Below are positions 58,250 through 64,000 of a DNA stretch of 64,000 bases, piece after piece. The position numbers and the translations under genes were made by a program. The stretch comes from Geminocystis sp. NIES-3709 (GTDB lineage Bacteria > Cyanobacteriota > Cyanobacteriia > Cyanobacteriales > Cyanobacteriaceae): the NCBI RefSeq assembly GCF_001548115.1, contig NZ_AP014821.1:744001-808000 (forward strand), in the 5' to 3' direction. How positions within the stretch are numbered: position 1 is the first letter of the stretch; each line of letters opens with the position of its first letter. Under the pieces are notes generated by a model. The model was not told the origin of the DNA and ran no database searches. It worked only from the letters and a program-made list of their open reading frames with translations.

Positions 58250-58891
58250 ATGGAAAAACTATTAATTTATGACTGTGAAATAATCAGATTAATCCCTAAT
58301 ATTAAAGAACCGATGAACCCCAATTATTCCTACTGTAGCCACTGGTCAGATTTTAATAATATGGGGATTGCGGTAATAGGAACTTGGAGAAATTTTGATT
58401 TAATTACAGTGTTAGATAAAAACTATATTATCCCTTTACCTTGGGGAAAATACGAACCCTTTGTTAATTACAATAACTGTATAAAAAAGGAAGACTTTAG
58501 ACATCCCAGTCCATTCCGTAAATTCTATCAATTATATTGTTTATGCGATCGACTAATCGGATTTAATAGTCTTAATTTTGATGATAAGTTAATGAAAGCT
58601 AATGGATTAATTGTTGATACTGATTTTGATTTATTGGCAGAAATAAGAGAAGCGTCAGGACAACCGAGGCATGAAGTTACTAAAGGTGGTTATAACCTAC
58701 AAAATTTAGCGATAACTAATTTAGGTAAAGGGAAAACAGGAAACGGTGAACTTGCCCCGAAACTATGGCAGGAGGGGAAACATCAGAAAGTAATTAATTA
58801 TTGCTTAAATGATGTTAAGTTATTACGATCGCTCTATTTCAGGTTCATTAATGGATTATTAAGAGATCCTTATTCCCAAAAACTACTGTAA
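58250..58891 (+). CDS. DEDDy-type 3'-5' exonuclease/RNase H-like protein
   Basis: 213 aa. Exo I: LIYDCEIIRL (D-x-E) at residues 5-10. Exo II: DRLIGFNSLNFDDKLMKA (N and D), about 104-120. Exo III: VINYCLNDVKLLRSLYFRF with Y-x(3)-D, about 180-195. That is the DnaQ-like DEDDy set seen in phage-type exonucleases and polymerases' proofreading domains, standing alone. Likely the nuclease partner of the Rad52-like protein. It ends with TAA inside palindrome copy 11 and follows the ASCH gene by 12 bp. Confidence 0.7.
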   Translation: MEKLLIYDCEIIRLIPNIKEPMNPNYSYCSHWSDFNNMGIAVIGTWRNFDLITVLDKNYIIPLPWGKYEPFVNYNNCIKKEDFRHPSPFRKFYQLYCLCDRLIGFNSLNFDDKLMKANGLIVDTDFDLLAEIREASGQPRHEVTKGGYNLQNLAITNLGKGKTGNGELAPKLWQEGKHQKVINYCLNDVKLLRSLYFRFINGLLRDPYSQKLL

Positions 58892-58900
58892 ATATTTACA
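58887..58900. repeat. Palindrome TGTAAATATTTACA, copy 11
   Basis: Exact copy; supplies the stop codon of the exonuclease gene (CTG TAA ATA). Confidence 0.9.
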
Positions 58901-58947
58901 CTCTTAGGGATTGAGACATAGTTTTTTATGGAAACAAACAATTAATG

Positions 58948-58980
58948 TTCGGTGAGAAATGATAGTTTACTCTTACCGAA
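58948..58980. other. 10-bp stem-loop TTCGGTGAGA / TCTTACCGAA
   Basis: Arms 58948-58957 and 58971-58980 pair over 10 bp (one G-U) with a 13-nt loop, 57 bp after the exonuclease stop. Followed by GTTTTCTT. Terminator or the first element of the candidate RNA region. Confidence 0.5.
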
Positions 58981-58983
58981 GTT

Positions 58984-59200
58984 TTCTTATGAGGGCGGTC
59001 GCTGCGCTTCCCTTGCATAGTTCTCCGAAATATGGACTAAAGGTTTTATTTATTGGTGTTACGCACATTGTAATTAAAGATTTTGATGAAGGTATTATCT
59101 TCAGCCCTTTATAGTATAGCTACGGTGTAAAGGGTGCAAGAATTTCTAAGTGTACCGTATTTACTAAGGGCTTCTAACGCTCTAAATTTGTTTGTTTTTT
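58984..59200. ncRNA. Candidate structured RNA, second nested-stem region
   Basis: The 582-bp spacer 58892-59473 has no gene. Outer arms AGCCCTT 59103-59109 and AAGGGCT 59166-59172 enclose TACGGT 59121-59126 with ACCGTA 59154-59159; alternative pairing CCCTTTA 59105-59111 with TAAAGGG 59128-59134 would compete. The sequence GGCGGTC-CT-CTTC-ATAGTTCT-CG at 58984 onward resembles 52634 onward in the first RNA candidate. The rest of the spacer to 59473 is unassigned. Confidence 0.4.
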
Positions 59201-59473
59201 AGATCGATCAAAATTATTTAACTATCAGCAAAAATTACTGATTCGATTTAAGGAAAATTTCTCACTAAGAAGATCTAATTAAATAGGCTACGACTAAGAA
59301 TAGCTAAGCATCATGAGTACATGATTAACATTTTCTACGGCTCGACTTGGTTGGAAGATATTGAATAAATACTTATTTTGTTTTTTTTCTTCCAACAGTC
59401 TCACTCTCGAAAAGTAACACCCTTGACTTACCTACGCTTTTGAGGGCAAAACTTAGATAATACCGAGAAAACA

Positions 59474-59836
59474 ATGAGCAAGTTAATTAAAGAAAGATTA
59501 AATGTACCTTATGCAATGATAGCTGTAATAGCTGATCAATTAGGTGCGATCGAAGTTTATTGGCGAGAAAGCGATCGAAGTTACACAGGGTATGTCGCAG
59601 AGGTTTGGTTTGATAAATTACCTAGTGAATTTAGTTATTTATGGAGTCAAACAGTAAATACAAGCATATTAGTAAGGAAAATAGAGGAGTTAGGGTTCAG
59701 TATATCAATTCCTTGCACCGTGCCAGAAGGAGAAATTAAATTATTTCAAGGTCAAAGAAACAATAAACGATCGAAACTGAAATTGACAGGAGATAGTGAA
59801 TTAATAAAATCCTATTATCCAAAATTAAACCAATAA
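59474..59836 (+). CDS. Unknown element protein, 120 aa
   Basis: KLIKERLNVPYAMIAVIADQ LGAIEVYWRESDRSYTGYVA, then WSQTVNTSILVRKIEELGFS ISIPCTVPEGEIKLFQGQRN. Looks like a small alpha/beta protein with an R-x-x-R basic tail (NNKRSKLKL). No family recognised. Confidence 0.5.
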   Translation: MSKLIKERLNVPYAMIAVIADQLGAIEVYWRESDRSYTGYVAEVWFDKLPSEFSYLWSQTVNTSILVRKIEELGFSISIPCTVPEGEIKLFQGQRNNKRSKLKLTGDSELIKSYYPKLNQ

Positions 59837-59900
59837 ATAAAGTGTCCCAAGCAAGACTTTAAACTGCTTTTTTTTTAATTATCAAAATAGGAGAAATATC

Positions 59901-60143
59901 ATGGAAAACATAGAAATCAGTTACGACCGAATAGTTTATATGAACACAAAATATTCTCGAATTATCAAGTTACTAAAAGAAGTACACGGATTTTATTATC
60001 GAGAATGTCATGTAATTTTACACATTGCTTTATGGAATCCAGTCGTAGATTATGAAGGAATATTAGAGGAATATAAAATGGATAATTGGATCGATTTTAT
60101 CCGATTTAGCAGAACTCTAGGAAGAAAGCAAAGTAGTCAATAA
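59901..60143 (+). CDS. Unknown small protein, 80 aa
   Basis: NIEISYDRIVYMNTKYSRII KLLKEVHGFYYRECHVILHI ALWNPVVDYEGILEEYKMDN. GGAGA 7 bp before the ATG supports translation. No family known. Confidence 0.45.
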   Translation: MENIEISYDRIVYMNTKYSRIIKLLKEVHGFYYRECHVILHIALWNPVVDYEGILEEYKMDNWIDFIRFSRTLGRKQSSQ

Positions 60144-60199
60144 TTAATATTAGTATAGGGTTTCCTCTATATTTTTTTGAAGATAAATGAAAGATTTAC

Positions 60200-60213
60200 T
60201 GTAAATATTTACA
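60200..60213. repeat. Palindrome TGTAAATATTTACA, copy 12
   Basis: Exact copy, the right-most in the element. A decayed half (CTGTAAATATTAATG) at 60478-60491 overlaps the start codon of the adenine-poor gene. Confidence 0.9.
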
Positions 60214-60254
60214 TTTTTTTGCTGTTCTGTTTTTTTGTTGGTGAAATATCATAG

Positions 60255-60475
60255 TTGGTGTCGCTCTGCGCCGCTAGGCACTGGCTCGTTGCACTCGCTC
60301 GAACGGGTGGAGATAATCGACGACAGCTTTTCTAGTATGCCCTCTCTGACAGGGCGACTAGGGTAGATTATATTGTGTCACTACGCGCGCATAAAGTTTT
60401 AGATGATGAATCGATCGTATAGTAACGCGCTTCGTTCCTTTTTATTTATTGCCCTTGCGCCCAAGCACAAAGTTC
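60255..60475. other. GC-richer spacer with hairpin, no gene
   Basis: The 345-bp gap 60144-60488 contains a GC-rich stretch with GCCCT-n7-AGGGC (60339-60355 region) and several GCGC/TACGC motifs (CTCTGCGCCGCTAGG, ACGCGCGC, GCGCTTCG) resembling the two candidate RNA spacers at 52.6 and 59.0 kb. No open frame is supported. Confidence 0.3.
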
Positions 60476-60488
60476 ACTGTAAATATTA

Positions 60489-61046
60489 ATGTCGGGCGAA
60501 AAGAAGCTGTTCTTTCGTCGGTCTTTCGGGGCTGTTTTTCGTGTGGTTTCTTCCTTTCCTTGTTTTGTGTCTGCTTTTCTCGGTTCTTCGGTGGTGGGTT
60601 TTTCTGGGTCGCGCTTGGTTGTGCCGTCCTTTTTGCCTTCGTTGTTGTCTCGTCTTTCTCCCTCTTCGTCGGTTTTTGTTGGCTGTGCTTCGGGGGTTGA
60701 CTCCGTTGTGCGTGGGTCTTGTGCTTCGGTTCGTGTTTTTCGTGTGGTGGGTTCTGGTCGGTCGGCGTTTGTTGCTCGGTCGGTTGCCTTCGTTTCTGCG
60801 GTGTCGGCTTCGGGTGGTGTTCTTTTCTCTTTTCCGTCTGGTGTCTGTCCTTCTGGGGTCGTTCCTGCTCGTTCTTGGCGTTCTGGTTCTTTCCCTTCTG
60901 GTTCGTGGTCTTCCTTGGCTTTGGCTGTGGGGTTGGATATGCCTTGTCTTGTCTGGTTGCCTTCTGGGGTTGTTGCTCCTTCTTGGTTGTGTCCTGTTGG
61001 GTTGTCTTTTGGCGGTGGTCGTTGGTTTGCTTCGTTGCCGTTTTAG
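60489..61046 (+). CDS. Adenine-depleted gene; putative SLOG/DprA-like Rossmann protein
   Basis: 185 aa. GFSGSRLVVPSFLPSLLSRL (first strand, G-S-R-x-x-x-P), FVGCASGVDSVVRG (G-x-G-x-D), VFRVVGSGRSAFVARSVAFV, GGVLFSFPSGVCPSGVVPAR and SGSWSSLALAVGLDMPCLVW resemble the nucleotide-binding SLOG/DprA fold (V-G-C-A-x-G-V-D, then G-x-W-x-S-L-A-L-A). DNA from 60507 to the stop holds only three adenines in ~538 bases, though the region otherwise is AT-rich, so codon choice is extreme. ATG 60489 overlaps a palindrome half. Alternative frames are also open because stop codons need A, so the product rests on the Rossmann-like pattern and the codon bias. Function unproven. Confidence 0.6.
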   Translation: MSGEKKLFFRRSFGAVFRVVSSFPCFVSAFLGSSVVGFSGSRLVVPSFLPSLLSRLSPSSSVFVGCASGVDSVVRGSCASVRVFRVVGSGRSAFVARSVAFVSAVSASGGVLFSFPSGVCPSGVVPARSWRSGSFPSGSWSSLALAVGLDMPCLVWLPSGVVAPSWLCPVGLSFGGGRWFASLPF

Positions 61047-61052
61047 TCCGTT

Positions 61053-61082
61053 GGGGGCGGTTGCCTCCGCTTCTTTTTTTTT
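61053..61082 (+). terminator. Rho-independent terminator after the adenine-depleted gene
   Basis: GGGGGC 61053-61058 pairs with GCCTCC 61063-61068 (one G-U), loop GGTT, then CGCTTC and a run of nine T. It begins 7 bp after the stop at 61046 and marks the end of that transcript. Confidence 0.6.
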
Positions 61083-61086
61083 GTCA

Positions 61087-62496
61087 TCAAATTTTTAAAA
61101 TAATATCCACAATTTCAGCATCTTTAACAAATATTTTACTAACTAATTTACGGTAAATATCCCGTCTATCTTCTGGTAATAAAGAATCCCAAAAACCGAC
61201 AGAAGAAAAAATAGATTTAAAATATTCCTGATTTTCTTTCATACTTAAATCTTGATTATTTTGATTAAAGTCTAATTCTTTTATTTGTAACTCTAATTTA
61301 TCGATCGCCTCAGTAATAGCAGGGTTTTTCGGTAAAGATTGAAGGGTAAAAATTTGGTGTTGCAGTTCTGTAATTTGAGGATCAATTACTTGAGTCTTAG
61401 TTATAAGAGTTAATGCCGTTAATTCTTCATATTTTTGTTTTAAATAATTAATAAGAGAAGATTCTAAATAATCCATACGAATCATTTTTTTATTAGAACA
61501 ACCTTTAACCAGCCAATTTTTACACTGGTAATAATAATTTTTACCAGGAGTTTTACCACGATTACCAGTAACAGAATAACAGGCACAACGACACTCAGCA
61601 CAGAAAACAAGACCAGAAAGAGGATAAACAGGAGCTGTCGCACCATAACCCCGACGCTCACGATTGAATGATAATATTTGAATAATCTCTTGATACTGAG
61701 ATTCAGTTATAACGGGAGAATGTTGATTGGGGATTATAATAGTATCTTTTTGCTTACTCTTTTTAAGATAACAAAGATGACCACGAAGAACAGGATTAAT
61801 AAGATAATTATGTAAACCAGAAGGAGAGAATCGTAATTGATAACGAACTCGATAACCGTTTTCTTGAGAACTATTAAATAAACCAAAATACTGATTTAAC
61901 TTTCTTACTGTAGCTCTCAGACCCTTTACCTCAAAAAAAGTATTAATAATCCATTGTGCGATCGTATATTTACTATATTCCTTTTGATCATGAATAGTAC
62001 AAAGAAAAGGAGTCATATCAAACTCAAATTTATCGTTAACCTTACAATAACCAAAAGGAGGATTCATGGCTACTTTTCTATCTCTTAAATGATTCCAGCC
62101 GTGTGATACTCTTTCTGATAATCGATCAACCTCCATTTCTGCAAGAGAACCGAGCATATTAATTTGAAATCTACCAACAGCAGAGGAAGTATCTACATGA
62201 TCATCTAATGCAATTAACTTGACATTATTATTTTCGACTATCTTAATAAACTCCTTTAGCTTAACTAAACTACGAGTTAGACGATCGAGTCTAGTACAAA
62301 TAACTTCAGAAATTATATTATTTTCAATATCATTAATTAACTGTAAAAAGTTAAATCTTTTATCCTTACTGCCTGAATCTATATCACAGTAAATATATTC
62401 TGCACCTTGTTCTCTCACTCTCTTTTCTTGTTGTTCTAAAGCGTGTGAGTTTTCAGCTTGTTCTCTTTTGCTTACTCTACAATACCCTACTTTCAT
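61087..62496 (-). CDS. Large serine recombinase (XisF-like), probable integrase
   Basis: 469 aa from ATG 62494-62496. N-terminal resolvase domain with catalytic Ser9 in KVGYCRVSKREQ, then VICTRLDRLTRSLVKLKEFI (R-x-D-R-L-x-R-S) and GRFQINMLGSLAEMEVDRLSER. Recombinase domain ~170-300 (NPPFGYCKV, LRGHLCYLKK) and a zinc ribbon (LVFCAECRCACYSVTG with YYYQCKNWLVKGCSNK), then a coiled coil (ITELQHQIFTLQSLPKNPAI) as in large serine integrases. Closest in design to cyanobacterial XisF, which excises the fdxN element in heterocyst formers. Lies 58 bp inside the right junction, so it almost certainly catalyses integration into comM. Confidence 0.9.
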   Translation of the reverse strand: MKVGYCRVSKREQAENSHALEQQEKRVREQGAEYIYCDIDSGSKDKRFNFLQLINDIENNIISEVICTRLDRLTRSLVKLKEFIKIVENNNVKLIALDDHVDTSSAVGRFQINMLGSLAEMEVDRLSERVSHGWNHLRDRKVAMNPPFGYCKVNDKFEFDMTPFLCTIHDQKEYSKYTIAQWIINTFFEVKGLRATVRKLNQYFGLFNSSQENGYRVRYQLRFSPSGLHNYLINPVLRGHLCYLKKSKQKDTIIIPNQHSPVITESQYQEIIQILSFNRERRGYGATAPVYPLSGLVFCAECRCACYSVTGNRGKTPGKNYYYQCKNWLVKGCSNKKMIRMDYLESSLINYLKQKYEELTALTLITKTQVIDPQITELQHQIFTLQSLPKNPAITEAIDKLELQIKELDFNQNNQDLSMKENQEYFKSIFSSVGFWDSLLPEDRRDIYRKLVSKIFVKDAEIVDIILKI

Positions 62497-62553
62497 GTTA
62501 CCTAGTGGCAAATATTTAAAGTTCTATTATATACTGACATTGTACACCTATTC

Positions 62554-62558
62554 AGAAA
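62554..62558. other. Right attachment core (attR-type junction)
   Basis: AGAAA followed by comM sequence (AAGCACTCC). Element-side flank ATTGTACACCTATTC (62539-62553) has arms ATTGT and CTATT that mirror AATAG and ACAAT at 6456-6465. Replacing the left flank here restores comM. Confidence 0.85.
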
Positions 62559-63473
62559 AAGCACTCCATTATGTGATAGAGATATTTCTCCGGGTTGAGG
62601 AAAAGAGCCACCTCCCACAAGGGCAACACCACTGGCAGAATGGTGAGGACTACGAAAAGGACGCTCTCGTATTAATGAGCCTTTGTTTTTAAGTAATCCT
62701 GCCACTGAATAAATTTGCGATACTTGCAAGGCTTCCTGAAAATTCAAAGGAGGTAAAATTGTGGGTAATCTCCTTGCTAACATGGTTTTTCCAGCCCCTG
62801 GAGGCCCTACAAATATTAAATTATGTCCCCCTGCAGCGGCTATTTCTAAAGCTCTACGTCCGTGATTTTGTCCTTTTACATCTTTTAAATTATAAGCTCG
62901 ATCGAGCAAATTATGACGATCGTTTTCCTCCTGAAAAACAGTCCGTTGAAAGCTAGATGGATTTTGTAAAAATTCTGCAACTTCGTTAATATGATTCAAC
63001 CCATAAACTTTTATTCCTGCTACCACCGCCGCTTCTTGGGCGTTATCTTTTGGCACGATTATCCCACTCAAACCCAATTTTTCTGCCGTAACCGCTATAG
63101 GTAAAACTCCAGCAATCGATCGTAATCCACCATCAAGAGAAACCTCTCCCAAAAACAAATAATCATTTAAGTAAGTCGGATCAATTTGCTCTGAAGCGGC
63201 CAAAATACCAATACTAATAGGCAAATCAAAACTAGGCCCTTGTTTTTTTTAATCGGCGGGAGATAAATTAATCGTTATCTGACGTACTGGAAAAGCAAAA
63301 CCTGAATTTTTTAAGGCCGCTTTTACTCTTTCCCTTGACTCTTGTACTGCGGTATCAGGTAAACCTACCACAATAACTTTAGGCAATCCCCCCGACACAT
63401 CGACCTCAACTCCTACTTTTACCGCATCAATACCGACAATAGTGGCACTCCAAACTCTAGCTAACATAAGCAA
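62554..63473 (-). pseudogene. comM: comM 5' part, with an in-frame stop, cut by the element
   Basis: Encodes ComM residues 1 to about 306: [54 protein letters not shown], then after a stop [20 protein letters not shown], Walker [17 protein letters not shown] near 211-226, [20 protein letters not shown] and the seam SHNGVLFL. An in-frame TAA at 63249-63251 replaces the Leu/Ile codon normally found after SPAD; one base (TTA to TAA) explains it. So besides the insertion, comM has a nonsense codon, unless it is a sequencing error. Translation could restart at ATG 63222-63224. Confidence 0.9.
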
Positions 63474-63675
63474 TTAAAAATTAGCAACTTATAACTAATT
63501 ATGCTACCAAATCGATCATTATGAAAGATTTTTTATTTAGCTAAAGATTTTTTTGATACGATCGTAATAATGCTATTAATTTAACTAAGGTGATTTCTGA
63601 AAAAGGATCTACCCAAAAAATCAAAATTTTGCGATAATCATAGCTGTACAATAAAGATAATTGGCGTTACGTTTA

Positions 63676-63915
63676 ATGGATCAAGCTATTGAATTAACAC
63701 AATCTCAGATTGAAGATATACGAATGGCTGCAAGTAAAATGTATGGTGCTTTTCGCCGCTCATTTCAAGCAGAAAGAATTTGGGGATGGGGGCGAGATAA
63801 TGTTCAACTTGGTTTGGAAGAAGAACGTACTGGTATTATTTGTTGGGAGCAGGTCAAATTTGCCGAACAAAAAAACTACTTGACAAAAGAACTAAAATGG
63901 TTTTTGGTTAACTAA
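63676..63915 (+). pseudogene. ISAzo13-like transposase N-terminal fragment
   Basis: 79 aa from ATG 63676: MDQAIELTQSQIEDIRMAAS KMYGAFRRSFQAERIWGWGR, then DNVQLGLEEERTGIICWEQV KFAEQKN and a stop. The segment R-R-S-F-Q-A-E ... F/W-G-W-x-R-x-x-V-x-L-G-L-x-E-x-R-T-G-I-I-C matches the N-terminal DNA-binding region of ISAzo13/related transposases. The catalytic part is absent, so this is a remnant in host DNA beside comM. Confidence 0.6.
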
Positions 63916-63946
63916 ATTAATCTTAATTCTCTTATTTTCTTTAAAA

Positions 63947-64000
63947 ATGATCCCTGAACAACAAGCACAACTGAATCTACATATTCGAGCTATTGCCAAT
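63947..64000 (+). CDS. Start of a gene running off the window
   Basis: MIPEQQAQLNLHIRAIAN, 18 codons from ATG 63947 to the end. It follows the transposase fragment by 31 bp. Could be a separate transposase or a short host gene; family cannot be named from this much. Confidence 0.35.
   Translation, partial: MIPEQQAQLNLHIRAIAN

Larger units (their letters stand above)
6449..62553. mobile_element. 56.1-kb integrative element inserted in comM
   Basis: Everything between the two comM halves. Both junctions carry AGAAA. Joining 62554-63473 to 5836-6448 gives 1533 bp, 511 codons in frame, with the sequence LFLDEL restored at the seam. The integrase candidate is the large serine recombinase at 61087-62496. 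Cargo includes Rep-like and ParB-like genes, defence-like operons, a two-component-like signalling operon, envelope proteins and phage-like recombination genes. A 14-bp palindrome is repeated along its length. I see no complete conjugation system, so it looks like an integrative plasmid or satellite rather than a self-transmissible ICE. Confidence 0.9.

Noticed and set aside
60489-61046. Diversity-generating retroelement causing adenine loss
   Set aside because: No reverse transcriptase or template repeat is present in the window, and the depletion covers a whole gene rather than a short variable region.
60541-61156. Overlapping frames at 60541-61098 and 60719-61156 in the adenine-poor tract
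   Set aside because: They are open only because stop codons need A. The 60489 frame has a Rossmann-like pattern and an ATG with the terminator in place; the others end past the terminator and give low-complexity Cys/Leu/Trp-rich strings.
6449-62553. Heterocyst-type developmentally excised element
   Set aside because: The recombinase resembles XisF, but no heterocyst or nitrogen-fixation gene is present and the target is comM; nothing shows that excision is developmental.
1-64000. tRNA or rRNA gene, including as integration target
   Set aside because: No cloverleaf or rRNA sequence was recognised; the target is comM, not a tRNA.

Overview
The window is from a low-GC cyanobacterium. The evidence is the many CGATCG-type (HIP1-like) hexamers, including GCGATCGC copies, and cyanobacterial families such as the DUF1350 hydrolase, a CcbP-type calcium-binding protein and an XisF-like recombinase. 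Base composition suits Geminocystis/Cyanobacterium-like unicellular strains, but the genus cannot be fixed from this sequence.

Layout. Positions 1-6448 and 62554-64000 are host chromosome: the end of an AraC regulator, Uma2, GNAT, a DUF1524 remnant, a HEPN-type repeat protein, TldE/PmbA, DUF1350, the two halves of comM, and a transposase fragment. Between the comM halves lies one 56,105-bp integrated element (6449-62553). Its ends share the 5-bp core AGAAA. Removing it fuses the comM halves in frame (511 codons including stop) and restores the Walker B motif LFLDE. A large serine recombinase, the probable integrase, lies 58 bp inside the right junction.

The element reads as an integrative plasmid-like island. 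(a) 6.5-13.4 kb is a maintenance module: XRE and ribbon-helix-helix regulators, a Rep-like winged-helix protein, a ParB-like protein, a membrane-anchored AAA ATPase, a CoiA-like protein and a PD-(D/E)XK-like nuclease. (b) 13.7-32 kb is a defence-like island: an AAA ATPase plus subtilase pair, a KAP NTPase, and a tightly packed operon of DNA methylase, SIR2 NADase, a 1056-aa unknown protein and a PLD-IPT-SNF2 helicase. (c) 33-40 kb carries a three-gene signalling system (DUF4145-like/Ser-Thr kinase/PhnD-like sensor, histidine kinase, response regulator fused to a RelE-like domain), then an acid phosphatase, regulators, an SDR and CcbP. (d) 41-52.5 kb is an envelope and DNA-transfer-flavoured cluster: DUF457 protein, thermonucleases, HerA/VirB4-like ATPase, HlyD-like and TolC-like proteins, a pilin-like protein and several small secreted proteins. 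(e) 52.5-60.2 kb is phage-like: DnaJ domain, two SWIM fingers, a Rad52/Sak-like protein, Gp157, ASCH, a DEDDy exonuclease and structured intergenic RNA-like segments. (f) 60.5-61.0 kb is a gene almost devoid of adenine that encodes a putative SLOG/DprA-like Rossmann protein, followed by the recombinase.

Two features tie the element together. The 14-bp palindrome TGTAAATATTTACA occurs 12 times exactly between 9.3 and 60.2 kb (plus two one-mismatch copies) and is absent from the visible flanks. It could be a parS-like centromere or a dispersed operator; the resident ParB-like protein is the obvious candidate binder. Second, an 18-bp operator-like inverted repeat lies at an identical distance from two extended -10 promoters in the phage-like module. 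The strongest candidates for undescribed biology are the palindrome system, the methylase/SIR2/unknown/helicase operon, the kinase/HK/RR-RelE operon and the adenine-free gene. All functions are inferred by reading motifs; no database search was run.
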